Notes: generated by a model from the sequence alone, not told the origin. Counted from the stretch's first letter, positions 8,692 to 17,819 are shown. The stretch is DNA of 64,000 nt from Halorussus salinisoli (GCA_005239435.1 ML241305.1:331279-395278); one strand, 5' to 3'. A program made the numbers and translations.

Positions 8692-10122
8692 ATGGCAGAT
8701 GACAGCGTTTCACGACGGCGATGGCTCACTGCGCTCGGGGTGACCGGAGCGGCGGGTCTCGCCGGATGTACAGGCGGTGACGGTGGACAGGATACGACGA
8801 CCGAATCGACTACGGCGAGCGACACGACGGAAGGTGGCATGACCGAAACCACGGCGAAGACGACCGAGCAGGCGAACGTCTCCGGCAAAGTGAAAATCGG
8901 CGTCCTCCAGCCGACCTCTGGGGACCTCAAGTACTACGGCCAGCAGAGTCTCTGGGGTTTCTACTCCGGACTGGCGTACAAGGGCGACACCGACCCCATC
9001 GAGAGCGGCAGTACCGGTACGTACACCGCGACGGTCGGCGACACGGAGTACGAACTGGTCGTCCGAGACACCCAGTTCGCCGCCGACAAGGCCCAGTCGC
9101 TGGCGACCGACCTCGTGCAGGACGAGGAAGTCGACATGCTGTTCGGGTGTGCTTCCTCGGGCGCGGCCAACCGCGTCATCAAGACGGTGGTCAAGCAGGC
9201 CCGAGTCCCGTACATGGTGGGCCCCGCGGCGTCGGCCGACATCACGTCGAGTTCCGAGACCTGCGACGATCTCGTGTTCCGCGCGAGCGAGAACACCGCG
9301 ATGGACGCCCGTTCGGGCGGGAAGTACGTCGCTCAGGAGACCGACGTGAGCAAGGTCTACCTGTTCGGTGCCGACTACTCCTTCGGGAAAGCGGTCGTGA
9401 ACAACTACGAGCAGGTCCTGAAGGACGAGGGCGTCGAAATCGTCGGCAAGAAGTTCGTTCCGCAGGGCCACTCCGAGTGGAAGGGACTGCTCGACAACGC
9501 CCAGAGCGCGGGCGCCGAGGGCATCGTGGGCGGCTTCACGGTCGCCACCCTGCCGAAACTGTTCACGTCGTTCCTCAACGGCGACTACGACTACCGCGTC
9601 TTCGGTGGGTTCGCGACCCGGATTACCAACGGTATCGTGGGCCAGACCCTCCAGAAGGCGCTCGGCAACCCCCTGACGAAGGAGAAGCTTCAGGGCACCA
9701 ACCTCGGGCCGTTCACGACGCGCTACCACTGGAACCAGTACGACAACGACATCAACAACGAGTTCGTGGACACCTACACCAGCACCTACGGCTCGGTGCC
9801 CGACCTGTTCACCTCCGGGACGTTCACGGCCGCGTCGGCCATCGCGCAAGCGGTCGGCGAGAGCGGTTCGACCGAGGGCGCGGACATCGCCGAGGCGCTT
9901 CGCGGGATGACCGTCACGGACACCCCGAAGGGCGAGAACGGCTACACCTTCCAGCAGTACAACAACCAGGCCCGGTCGGCGATGACCGTGGCGGACCCGG
10001 TTCCGACCACCGACGAGTGGGCCGACAACTGGAAGGCGGCCATCATGCCCAGCGAACCGCTGGCCACCATCGACGCGAAGGAAGCGACCGTTCCGAAAGG
10101 TAGCGTGGACTGCTCGCTGTAG
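8692..10122 (+). CDS. ABC transporter substrate-binding lipoprotein (branched-chain amino acid / amide family, LivK-like)
   Basis: A 476-residue secreted protein. It starts with a twin-arginine signal (SRRRWLTALGVTGAAGLAGC) whose cysteine is a lipobox site. A Thr-rich haloarchaeal spacer follows, then a type I periplasmic-binding fold: KVKIGVLQPTSGDLKYYGQQ, VDMLFGCASSGAANRVIKTV, VYLFGADYSFGKAVVNNYEQ. This family binds leucine-type amino acids, urea or short amides; the ligand is not evident. It is the first gene of a five-component transporter (8692-14293) and lies 3 bp before the ATPase gene. Confidence 0.93.
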   Translation: MADDSVSRRRWLTALGVTGAAGLAGCTGGDGGQDTTTESTTASDTTEGGMTETTAKTTEQANVSGKVKIGVLQPTSGDLKYYGQQSLWGFYSGLAYKGDTDPIESGSTGTYTATVGDTEYELVVRDTQFAADKAQSLATDLVQDEEVDMLFGCASSGAANRVIKTVVKQARVPYMVGPAASADITSSSETCDDLVFRASENTAMDARSGGKYVAQETDVSKVYLFGADYSFGKAVVNNYEQVLKDEGVEIVGKKFVPQGHSEWKGLLDNAQSAGAEGIVGGFTVATLPKLFTSFLNGDYDYRVFGGFATRITNGIVGQTLQKALGNPLTKEKLQGTNLGPFTTRYHWNQYDNDINNEFVDTYTSTYGSVPDLFTSGTFTAASAIAQAVGESGSTEGADIAEALRGMTVTDTPKGENGYTFQQYNNQARSAMTVADPVPTTDEWADNWKAAIMPSEPLATIDAKEATVPKGSVDCSL

Positions 10123-10125
10123 GCC

Positions 10126-10953
10126 ATGTTGCGAACCTCGGGATTGACGAAGAAGTTCGGCGGTCTCACGGCCGTCGACGACGTAGACTTCGCGCTCGAA
10201 GAGGGCGAACTCTGTTCGCTCATCGGGCCGAACGGCGCGGGCAAGACGACGTTCTTCAACCTGCTGACCGGCGTACTGACCCCGACCGAGGGCACCATCG
10301 AGGTGCGCGACGGCGGCGAGCAGGCTGACGGCGGGTGGCGCGACGTGACCGACGCCACGCCGTACGAGACGGCGAGTATCGGTCTCCACCGGTCGTACCA
10401 GATCACGAACGTCTTTCCGACCAGCACGGTGCTGGAGAACGTCCGGGTCGCCGCACAGGCCGCCACCAACGACGCCGCGAAGTTCTGGCGCAACGCCGGG
10501 GCCTTCGAGCGACACGTCGAGGAGGCGTACGCCATCCTCGACCGAGTGGGTCTCGCCGACGAGGCCGAGACCACCGCCGAGAGCCTGAGCCACGGCGCGA
10601 AGCGCCAACTGGAGGTCGCCATCGCGCTGGCGGGCGACCCCGACGTGGTGTTGATGGACGAACCCAACGCGGGGGTCTCCTCGGAGAGCGTCGGTCGAAT
10701 CATCGACCTCATCGAGGACGTGGCGACCGACCACGCCGTCCTACTCGTGGAACACAACATGGACATCGTGATGAACGTCTCCGACCGCGTGGTCGTGCTG
10801 AATCAGGGCGCGGTCATCGCGGAGGGCGAACCGGAAGCGGTCCGGAACGACCCCACGGTCCAGGAGGCGTACCTCGGCGGCTACGAGGCCGGGAGCCTCA
10901 ACGCCGAGTCGGACGCCGAGTCCGGAACCGAACCGGAGGAGGGCGCGGCGTGA
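10126..10953 (+). CDS. ABC transporter ATP-binding protein, LivG type
   Basis: A 275-residue ATPase with Walker A GPNGAGKTTFFN, Q-loop in HRSYQITNVFPTSTVLENV, signature LSHGAKRQLEVAIAL (an LSHG variant of LSGGQ) and Walker B DVVLMDEPNAGVS. The switch His lies in LLVEHNMD. The insertion between Walker A and Q-loop and the C-terminal extension ending EAYLGGYEAGS match LivG-type subunits of branched-chain/amide importers. It immediately follows the binding-protein gene. Unusually, the next ATPase gene is separated by 340 bp holding a long inverted repeat. Confidence 0.93.
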   Translation: MLRTSGLTKKFGGLTAVDDVDFALEEGELCSLIGPNGAGKTTFFNLLTGVLTPTEGTIEVRDGGEQADGGWRDVTDATPYETASIGLHRSYQITNVFPTSTVLENVRVAAQAATNDAAKFWRNAGAFERHVEEAYAILDRVGLADEAETTAESLSHGAKRQLEVAIALAGDPDVVLMDEPNAGVSSESVGRIIDLIEDVATDHAVLLVEHNMDIVMNVSDRVVVLNQGAVIAEGEPEAVRNDPTVQEAYLGGYEAGSLNAESDAESGTEPEEGAA

Positions 10954-11293
10954 GAGCGACTCGCCGACCTTCGGCACGCTCGCGCTCGGTGCGACGGACC
11001 ACCGGGGCGCGCCCGGTGACCCAATCAACCAGCGGACGCTCGGTGACACATTCTCCCGTCCGGGTGGACGAAAGGGGCCGCCCGCTCGCGGGCCGGAGGC
11101 CCGTGGTCGTCTCCGCGGGCCAGTATTTCCGCGCCGGGCGGTGCAGAGAGGCGCGGACATATCCCGCGGAGCGACAGCGAGCGGGCGGGGGCTTTCTGAA
11201 ACGTGGTCGCCATTCTCCCGCTGCCAAGAGAAACGCGGACCATTCTAAAACAATCAAATTTCGTTCCAATAGAAACGTAAAGGAGGCTACAAA
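10954..11293. other. 340-bp intragenic-operon spacer between livG-like and livF-like genes
   Basis: No credible reading frame was found. It contains the inverted repeat at 11070-11196, then an AT-rich stretch (11239-11281) that could hold a second promoter for the downstream genes, then the Shine-Dalgarno-like AAAGGAGG directly before the GTG start at 11294. All other genes of the operon are spaced by a few bases or overlap. Confidence 0.6.
11070..11196. repeat. Long-arm inverted repeat element
   Basis: The left arm at 11070-11089 (GAAAGGGGCCGCCCGCTCGC) is the reverse complement, with two mismatches, of the right arm at 11177-11196 (GCGAGCGGGCGGGGGCTTTC). The 87-bp interior is rich in CCGCGGGCC-type blocks and contains GGACATATCCCGCGG. 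The two long arms and the central sequence could fold into a hairpin RNA within the transporter transcript. Confidence 0.65.
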
Positions 11294-11992
11294 GTGACAC
11301 TTCTAGAAGTCGAGAACGCCCACACCTACTACGGCGAGAGCCACATCCTCGAAGGCGTCTCGCTCGAAGTCGAGGCGGGCGAGGTGGTCGCGCTGGTCGG
11401 CCGGAACGGCGTCGGCAAGACCACGACGCTCCGGACCATCCTCCAGTTGACGCCGCCGCGCGAGGGGACGGTCCGCTACCGCGGCGAGGACCTGACCGGG
11501 CGCGAGACGCACGAAGTCGCCGAGGAAGGCGTCGGGTGGATTCCCGAGGAACGGCGCATCTTCACCCAACTGTCGGTCGAGGAGAACGTCCGGGTCGCGG
11601 TGCCGAAGGGCAACGACGTGGACGAGGCGCTCGACCTCGCGTTCGAGACGTTCCCGGACCTCCGGGACCACCGCGATCGGGAGGCCGGAACGCTCTCGGG
11701 CGGCCAACAGCAGATGCTCGCGCTGGCCCGCGGACTGGTCGGCGACAACGACCTGTTGCTGGTGGACGAACCCAGCGAGGGTCTCGCGCCGCTCATCGTG
11801 GAGCGCGTGGCCGAGGCGCTCGCCGACGCGGCCGAGGACACCACGCTGTTGCTGGTCGAGCAGAACCTGCCGCTGGCGCTCGACCTCGCCGACAGGTTCT
11901 ACGTCCTCGACAACGGACAGGTGGTGGACGAGGGCGACGCCGACGAGACCTCGGCCGACGACGAGCGACTCAGGAGGTATCTCTCGGCATGA
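11294..11992 (+). CDS. ABC transporter ATP-binding protein, LivF type
   Basis: A 232-residue ATPase, the compact LivF partner. Walker A is GRNGVGKTTTLRT, the signature LSGGQQQMLALARGL, Walker B DLLLVDEPSEGLAP, and the H-loop region TLLLVEQNLPLAL (Gln in place of His, usual for LivF). The start is GTG at 11294, supported by AAGGAGG at 11279-11285. The stop overlaps the start of the first permease (ATGATG at 11989-11994), so translation is coupled. Confidence 0.93.
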   Translation: MTLLEVENAHTYYGESHILEGVSLEVEAGEVVALVGRNGVGKTTTLRTILQLTPPREGTVRYRGEDLTGRETHEVAEEGVGWIPEERRIFTQLSVEENVRVAVPKGNDVDEALDLAFETFPDLRDHRDREAGTLSGGQQQMLALARGLVGDNDLLLVDEPSEGLAPLIVERVAEALADAAEDTTLLLVEQNLPLALDLADRFYVLDNGQVVDEGDADETSADDERLRRYLSA

Positions 11993-12999
11993 TGGAGATA
12001 GTTCTCGCCGGATTTATCGACGCGCTCGGCCAGTTCCTCCGCCCGGAGAATCTGGCCTCCGTCTTCGTGGACGGACTGGCGAAGGCCGCCATCTACGTGA
12101 TGATTGCGGGCGGTCTCACCCTCATCTTCGGCCTGATGGGCGTGCTGAACTTCGCTCACGGGTCGATGACGATGATAGGTGCCTACTTGGGCGGCCTGCT
12201 GATGGTGTTCGCCATCGGCGGAGAGACCGGCCCCGGGACGCGCCTGCTCGCCTTCTTCCTCGCGCTGGCCGCGACGTTCGCGGTCCTCGCGGGTCTCGGC
12301 GGCGTGGTCGAAGTCGGACTCATCAGACGCCTCTACGACCGACCGCCGGTCTACCAGATTCTGCTGACGTTCGGGCTGACGCTCATCCTCGACGAACTGG
12401 TCCGAATCGCGGTCCTGTTCTACGGGATGCAACCCACCAGCGACTGGCAGGCCGCGCTCGGGACCAAACCGTCGTTCCTCGCCGAATCGGTGGACCTCGG
12501 TCTCATCTCGGTCAGCGGTCTCTCGCTGTTCGAGATCGTAATCGGCGCGGCAACGGTCGCGGGCCTGTGGGCGTTCCTCACCCGGACGCGCTACGGTCTC
12601 GTCATCCGGGCCGGGAGCGAGGACGCCGAGATGACCGAGGCGCTCGGCATCGACGTGCGCCGGGTGTTCACCGTCGTGTTCGCGCTCGGCGCGGGCGTGG
12701 CGGGCGTGGCCGGGACGCTCCTGATGTGGGACCCCTCGTGGGGTGCCAGCGTCCCCCTCGCCGCCGACACCCTGCTCCCGGCGTTCGTGGTCGTCATCAT
12801 CGGCGGTCTCGGCACCTTCCGGGGCACCGTCGTCGCGGCGGTCATCGTCGGGATGGCCGACGCCACGACGACGTGGTGGTTCGTCAACGAAATCGACTTC
12901 GCGAGTCTGCCCGAGATGACCATCTTCCTCATCCTCGTGGTGATGCTCGTCCTGCGCCCGCAGGGTCTGTTCGGCGTCGAGGAGGTGGGCGGCCATTAG
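11989..12999 (+). CDS. ABC transporter permease, LivH type
   Basis: A 336-residue permease with about eight transmembrane helices. Family signatures are GLTLIFGLMGVLNFAHGSMT in the N-terminal part, then YQILLTFGLTLILDELVR, and the cytoplasmic coupling helix region RTRYGLVIRAGSEDAEMTEA before GIDVRRVFTVVFALGAGVAG. An AGGAGGT string at 11972-11978 precedes two adjacent ATGs (11989 and 11992); the first overlaps the stop of the ATPase gene. It forms the membrane channel with the second permease. Confidence 0.92.
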   Translation: MMEIVLAGFIDALGQFLRPENLASVFVDGLAKAAIYVMIAGGLTLIFGLMGVLNFAHGSMTMIGAYLGGLLMVFAIGGETGPGTRLLAFFLALAATFAVLAGLGGVVEVGLIRRLYDRPPVYQILLTFGLTLILDELVRIAVLFYGMQPTSDWQAALGTKPSFLAESVDLGLISVSGLSLFEIVIGAATVAGLWAFLTRTRYGLVIRAGSEDAEMTEALGIDVRRVFTVVFALGAGVAGVAGTLLMWDPSWGASVPLAADTLLPAFVVVIIGGLGTFRGTVVAAVIVGMADATTTWWFVNEIDFASLPEMTIFLILVVMLVLRPQGLFGVEEVGGH

Positions 13000-13165
13000 C
13001 ACCGAAACCGCGGACGCCACCGCGTCCGACACCGAATCGGAGTCGGCGGCGTCGTGGCCGGTTCGCTACGTCCGCGAGCAGTTCGCCCACGTCGCGGTAA
13101 TCGCGTTCTTCGCGGTCTACCCCATCCTCCACTCGGCGCTGATCAACTCGCCGGTCGGCGCGGAG

Positions 13166-14293
13166 ATGGTGACGATTCTGCCCGACGTGGAGACGATGAT
13201 TACCGTCCTCTACTTCGGACTGTTCGCCATGTCCTTCGACTTCATCAGCGGCTACACCGGTTACCTCTCCTTCGGCCACGCGGCCTTCTACGGTACCGGG
13301 GCGTACTTCGTCATCCTCGTCGCCAACGGGAAGATACCCCTGCTCGGGCCGGGCACGCCGTTCGTCTACCTGCTCGTCCTCGGCGGACTCGTCGCCGTGG
13401 TGCTGGCGGTCCTCATCGGCGCGGTGTCGTTCCGGCTGTCGGGCGTCTACTTCGCCATGATAACGCTGGGCTTCTCGCAGGTGCTGTACGTGTTCGTCCG
13501 CGACTGGGACTTCGCGGCCTCGAACCCGCGGGACGGTCCCGCGGTGCTGGAGCGGACCGAACCCTTCAGCGTCGGGGTCCCCGGCGTGGACTCGCTGAAC
13601 CTCGCCATCGGCCAACTCGCGGGCGACAGCGTGGACGGACTCCTCGGATTCCTCTCGTTCGGGACGACCGAAGTGTCCTACTACATGATCGGTCTCGTGG
13701 TGCTGGTCTGCTACTTCGCCATGCAGCGCATCGTCCACTCGCCGTTCGGCCGGGTGCTGGTCGCCATCCGCGAGAACGAGGAGCGCGCCGAGGCCGTGGG
13801 CTACAACACCTTCTGGTACAAACTCGGCGCGTTCGCGATCAGCGCCTTCTTCGCGGCGGTCGCGGGCGGCCTGTTCGCGGGGTTCCAGCGGTCGGTCTCG
13901 CCCGAGAGCAGTTTCTACTTCCTCGTGACCGGCGACGCCCTGCTGGCGTCCATCATCGGCGGGTTCGGCACGCTCGCCGGGCCGCTGTACGGGTGGCTGT
14001 TCGACGAGACCGTCACCGAGTTCCTCTCGAAGTCCGGAGAGGGCGGCGGTCTGCTCCCGTACCTCCGGGACAACCTCGGCGAGGCCACGATGACGACGGA
14101 ACTCTACAACGGCCTGACGGTCGGCCAGGCCATCGACACGTTCCTGAACGGCCACGCCGAGCTCTACATCGGTGTCATCTTCGTGCTGTTCGTGCTGTTC
14201 GTGCCGAACGGCCTGCTCGGGACGGTCCGAGACCGACTCGGCGGCCCGGTCGGCAAGCAGGTCGCCGCGCGACTCCGGGGTGACGACCGATGA
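13166..14293 (+). CDS. ABC transporter permease, LivM type (true start probably upstream at a non-ATG codon)
   Basis: A 375-residue permease from the first ATG. Signatures include SFDFISGYTGYLSFGHAAFYGTGAY split by family (GYLSFGHAAFYGTGAY), RLSGVYFAMITLGFSQ, GRVLVAIRENEERAEAVGY and SIIGGFGTLAGPLYG. LivM proteins normally have an N-terminal hydrophobic helix, and an in-frame one (VAVIAFFAVYPILHSAL) lies upstream of this ATG. The open frame extends to the livH stop with no ATG, GTG or TTG. A GGAGGT at 12981-12986 sits just before ATT at 12995, which may be the real start and would add 57 codons. The stop overlaps the next gene (ATGA). Confidence 0.9.
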   Translation: MVTILPDVETMITVLYFGLFAMSFDFISGYTGYLSFGHAAFYGTGAYFVILVANGKIPLLGPGTPFVYLLVLGGLVAVVLAVLIGAVSFRLSGVYFAMITLGFSQVLYVFVRDWDFAASNPRDGPAVLERTEPFSVGVPGVDSLNLAIGQLAGDSVDGLLGFLSFGTTEVSYYMIGLVVLVCYFAMQRIVHSPFGRVLVAIRENEERAEAVGYNTFWYKLGAFAISAFFAAVAGGLFAGFQRSVSPESSFYFLVTGDALLASIIGGFGTLAGPLYGWLFDETVTEFLSKSGEGGGLLPYLRDNLGEATMTTELYNGLTVGQAIDTFLNGHAELYIGVIFVLFVLFVPNGLLGTVRDRLGGPVGKQVAARLRGDDR

Positions 14294-15315
14294 CCCGAGC
14301 GGACTCCCACGTCGGCCTGACCGGCTACGGAACCTACGTGCCGGACGAAACCGTCACGGGCGAGGAAATCGCGGCCCAGAGCGGGATTCCCCGGGAAGTC
14401 GTGGTCGAGAAGATGGGCGTCCGCGAGAAGCGGGTCTGTCCGCCCGACGCCGACCACGCGACCGACATGTGCGTGAACGCCGCGGAGGACGCGCTCGCGG
14501 ACGCCGACGTCGCGCCCGAGGACGTGGACGTGGTGCTCTACCACGGGTCGGAGTTCAAGGACTTCGTGGTCTGGAGCGCCGCCGCCAACGTCGCCGAGCG
14601 CATCGGCGCGGACGGGGCCTTCGCGGTCGAGAGCTACGCGCTCTGTGCGGGCGCTCCCCTCGCCGTCCGACAGGCCAAGTCCCAACTGCTGGCCGACGCG
14701 CCCGAGACGGCCCTGCTGGTCTCGGCGAGTCGGGAAGAGGACCTGGTGGACTACGAGAACGAGGACTCGTCGTTCATGTTCAACTTCGGTAGCGGGGCCT
14801 GCGCGATGGTGCTGGAGGCGAACCCCGACGACGACCGGACTCGGGCAACCGTCCGGGAGAGCGCCGCCGTCACCGACGGCAGTTTCTCCGAGGACGTGGT
14901 GATGCCCGCGGGCGGGTCCAGAAATCCGCCGAGTCACACCACGGTCGAGCAGGGCCTCCACGTCCTCGACGTGCCCGACCCCGAGGGGATGAAGGAGCGA
15001 CTCGCCGACGTGAGCCTCCAGAACTTCCTCGACGTGGCCGACGACGCGTTGGCGTCGTCGGGATACGACCGCGACGACCTCGACTTCGTGGCGCTGACCC
15101 ACATGAAGCGGTCGTTCCACGACCTGCTGACCGACGAACTCGACGCCGAGGACTACTACCTCGACGAGTACGGTCACGTCCAGAGCGTCGACCAGATTCT
15201 GGCGCTGGACGAGGGACTGGACCGCGGGCTGGTCGAGTCCGGCGACCTGCTGTGCTTCCTCGCGGCCGGAACCGGCTACACGTGGGCCGCGACCGTGCTG
15301 GAGTGGCACGACTGA
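14290..15315 (+). CDS. KAS III-like 3-oxoacyl-ACP synthase / thiolase-fold protein
   Basis: A 341-residue thiolase-fold condensing enzyme. The nucleophilic Cys is residue 119 in ESYALCAGAPLAV and the catalytic His is residue 271 in ALTHMKRSFHD. The place where KAS III has the Asn of GNTSAAS reads YGHVQSVDQILALDEG, so the third catalytic residue is not the usual Asn. It overlaps the end of the LivM-type permease by ATGA and is almost certainly translated with the transporter. An acyl-CoA condensing or cleaving role on the imported compound is inference. It differs from fatty acid synthesis, which archaea mostly lack. Confidence 0.85.
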   Translation: MTRADSHVGLTGYGTYVPDETVTGEEIAAQSGIPREVVVEKMGVREKRVCPPDADHATDMCVNAAEDALADADVAPEDVDVVLYHGSEFKDFVVWSAAANVAERIGADGAFAVESYALCAGAPLAVRQAKSQLLADAPETALLVSASREEDLVDYENEDSSFMFNFGSGACAMVLEANPDDDRTRATVRESAAVTDGSFSEDVVMPAGGSRNPPSHTTVEQGLHVLDVPDPEGMKERLADVSLQNFLDVADDALASSGYDRDDLDFVALTHMKRSFHDLLTDELDAEDYYLDEYGHVQSVDQILALDEGLDRGLVESGDLLCFLAAGTGYTWAATVLEWHD

Positions 15316-15494
15316 AACCGTCGGTGTCGTTCTCTTTCGGACGGTGCTCCGGTACCGGTCGGCGGAGGGGACGTATCGCCGTTTCTATCCGACACCGAGG
15401 ACGGTCCAGTTCGATTCTCGAACCCGAAAACGAGGACGCGGAAGCGGGGTCGACGCACGCTTCCGACTCCGGAACGCGACCGTAACGCGGCGTC

Positions 15495-16733
15495 CTACGC
15501 TTCGTCGAACAGCTCTTCGCCTTCGACCATGTTCTCTTCGACCACGTCCATGTCCAGCGTCACGCCGAGACCCGGCTCTTCGGGAATCTCGATGTAGCCT
15601 TCCTGAATCACGTCTTCCTGCACGAGGTCCTCCCACCAGCCAAGCTGGTAGCTGTGGTACTCGACCGCCAGCGAGTTCGGGATGGCCGCCCCGACGTGGG
15701 CCGAGGCCATCGTCGCTACCGGCGACGAGACGTTGTGCATGGCGACCGGAATGTAGTAGGTGTCGGCCATGTCGGCGATTTTGCGGGTCTCGCGCATCCC
15801 GCCGGTCTTGGGCATGTCGGGCGCGATAATGTCCACGGCCTGCTCCTCGATGAGGCGGCGCTGGCCGTGCTTGCGGTAGACGTTCTCGCCCGCCGCGATG
15901 GGCGTGGTCGTGGAGTGAGTGACGTTCTTCTGTACGTCGTGGTTCTCCGGCGGGACGGGGTCTTCGAGCCACCAGATGTCGTACTCTTCGAGCGCGCTGG
16001 CGAGGCGCTTTGCGCTCCCGGCCGAGAAGGTCCAGTGGCAGTCGAAGGCCACGTCGGCGCGGTCACCGACGCGCTCGGTAACGGCCTCCACGATGTCCAC
16101 CTTGTGCTGAATCTCGGGGTTCCGGAGGTGGCGGTTGGCGCGGTCCTTCTCGTGGCCCGATGGCACGTCGAGGTCGAACTTGAGCGCGTCGTAGCCCAGT
16201 TCCTCGACCACGCGCTCGGCCTCGTCGGCGTTGCTCTCGGGGTCGGCCTCCTCTCCGGCGTGACAGTCGCAGTAGACCCGAACCCGGTCGCGGTACTTCC
16301 CGCCCAGCAGTTGGTAGGCGGGCACGTCGAGAATCTTGCCCGCGAGGTCGTGAAGCGCCACCTCGATGCCCGAGATGGCCGTGACGGTGACGCCCTCGAT
16401 GGACCCCTCGCCCGACATCTTCTGAATCAGATGCTCGTAGAGGCGGTCGATGTCGAGGGGGTTCTCGCCAACGACGAAGGGTTTCATCCGCTCGATGAGT
16501 TCCGGAACGCCCGCGCCCCAGTAGGCCTCGCCGGTCCCCACGACCCCGGCGTCGGTGTAGATGCGGACCAGCGTCCACGGGAAGTTGCCGTCTATCATCG
16601 TCGTCTGTACGTCGGTGATCTCTACGTCGCGGTTTCCGCCGCGCTCCCCGCCACAATCCATCGTCTCCGCCGAGAGGTCCCGCATCGTGTACTCGGCGTT
16701 CGGGTCGTGTAGCGACTCGTAGTTACGAACCAT
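15495..16733 (-). CDS. Mandelate racemase/muconate lactonizing enzyme family sugar-acid dehydratase
   Basis: A 412-residue enolase-superfamily enzyme. The metal ligands and catalytic groups are visible in barrel order: LKFDLDVPSG, VAFDCHWTFS (Asp), WWLEDPVPPEN (Glu), PIAAGENVYRK (Glu), IIAPDMPKTGG, and VAMHNVSSP (His). This pattern fits acid-sugar dehydratases such as gluconate or xylonate dehydratase. The adjacent DapA-family aldolase makes gluconate (or galactonate) dehydratase of the semi-phosphorylative Entner-Doudoroff pathway the leading guess. The substrate is not proven by sequence. Confidence 0.88.
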   Translation of the reverse strand: MVRNYESLHDPNAEYTMRDLSAETMDCGGERGGNRDVEITDVQTTMIDGNFPWTLVRIYTDAGVVGTGEAYWGAGVPELIERMKPFVVGENPLDIDRLYEHLIQKMSGEGSIEGVTVTAISGIEVALHDLAGKILDVPAYQLLGGKYRDRVRVYCDCHAGEEADPESNADEAERVVEELGYDALKFDLDVPSGHEKDRANRHLRNPEIQHKVDIVEAVTERVGDRADVAFDCHWTFSAGSAKRLASALEEYDIWWLEDPVPPENHDVQKNVTHSTTTPIAAGENVYRKHGQRRLIEEQAVDIIAPDMPKTGGMRETRKIADMADTYYIPVAMHNVSSPVATMASAHVGAAIPNSLAVEYHSYQLGWWEDLVQEDVIQEGYIEIPEEPGLGVTLDMDVVEENMVEGEELFDEA

Positions 16734-16798
16734 GCAAAGCGATTACTCCGCCCAGAGTAAAAGTTTGAAGGTTCCGTCGGTCCGGACCGACGCGTCCT

Positions 16799-17719
16799 TC
16801 AGAGCAGGCCGAGTTCCGAGAGGTCGGTCCGCAAGGCTTCGCGGTCCTCGTCGTCCATCGTCCGGAGGGGACTCCGAAGCGGGCCGGGGTCGAAGCCGAC
16901 CTCGCGCAGGCCCAACGCGGTCTTGACGCCCGCCATGTAGGGGCCTCGCTTGAGCGCCGACCGCACGTCGTACACCTCGCTCTGCAACTCGCGGGCGCGG
17001 TCTTCGTCGCCCTCGTCGTAGGCCTCGTAGAGGTCCACCACGAGTTCGGGGAAGGCGTTGGCGACCGCGCTCACCACGCCCGAACAGCCGACTTCCAAGC
17101 CGGGGAACAGAAGCGAGTCCGACCCCGCGAGGAACGTCAGTTCGGGATGCGCGTCGATGGCCTGACCGAGCCACGGCACGTCCTTGCTGGAGTCTTTCAG
17201 CCCGACCAGATTCTCGATGTCGGCGAGCGCGTCCAGCGTGTCGAGCGACAGCGAGTTGCCGGTCTTGCTCGGGATGTGGTAGACGTAGACCGGACACTCG
17301 ACCGCCTCGGCGACCCGCCGGTAGTGAGAGACCGCGGCCTCGTGGTCCAGCGGGTAGTAGTACGGCGTGACGACGACCACGCCGTCCGCGCCCACCTGCT
17401 CGGCGTGTTCGGCGTGAGCCACCGTCTGGCGGGTGCTGGCCGCGCCGACGCCCGCGATGACCGGCGCGTCGTCGCCGATCTCCTCGACCACGGCTTCGAC
17501 CACCCCGTCGCGCTCGTCGGGCGTCAACAGCGGGAACTCGCCGTTGGTCCCGAGCGGGAAGACGCCGTGTGCGCCTCGGTCCACGACGAACCGCGCGTGT
17601 GCGGCAGTCGCGTCGTAGTCGACCGATTCGTCCTCGTCGAATGCGGTTATCGTCGGCGGGACGACCCCGTGGACGCCGAGCGAGTCGCCCGTTCCGGGGT
17701 CGGGTGCGTGGTCCACCAT
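16799..17719 (-). CDS. DapA/KDG aldolase-family lyase
   Basis: A 306-residue (beta/alpha)8 class I aldolase. The pyruvate-binding and Schiff-base residues are seen: LGTNGEFPLLTPDER (the TNGE motif of KDG aldolases rather than the TTGE of DHDP synthase), PYYYPLDHEA, YVYHIPSKTGNSL (Tyr) and NLVGLKDSSKDV (the Lys). Upstream of the MR/MLE dehydratase on the same strand, with a 65-bp gap. Together they would convert a sugar acid to its 2-keto-3-deoxy form and split off pyruvate. The start MVDHAPDPG at 17719 precedes the conserved domain. Confidence 0.87.
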   Translation of the reverse strand: MVDHAPDPGTGDSLGVHGVVPPTITAFDEDESVDYDATAAHARFVVDRGAHGVFPLGTNGEFPLLTPDERDGVVEAVVEEIGDDAPVIAGVGAASTRQTVAHAEHAEQVGADGVVVVTPYYYPLDHEAAVSHYRRVAEAVECPVYVYHIPSKTGNSLSLDTLDALADIENLVGLKDSSKDVPWLGQAIDAHPELTFLAGSDSLLFPGLEVGCSGVVSAVANAFPELVVDLYEAYDEGDEDRARELQSEVYDVRSALKRGPYMAGVKTALGLREVGFDPGPLRSPLRTMDDEDREALRTDLSELGLL

Positions 17720-17819
17720 ACGAGAGTCGTCGGGAGCCGTCTCCTTAAGCGATTTCGTCTCGGCAGGACTTTTTCGCGTGTGAGTAAACTTTTTGTGAGT
17801 GGCGATGCGAGTGGAGTGT

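Noticed and set aside
8710..10734. 674-codon minus-strand frame over the binding protein and ATPase genes
   Set aside because: Antisense shadow of the ABC transporter genes; no recognisable motifs and improbable composition.
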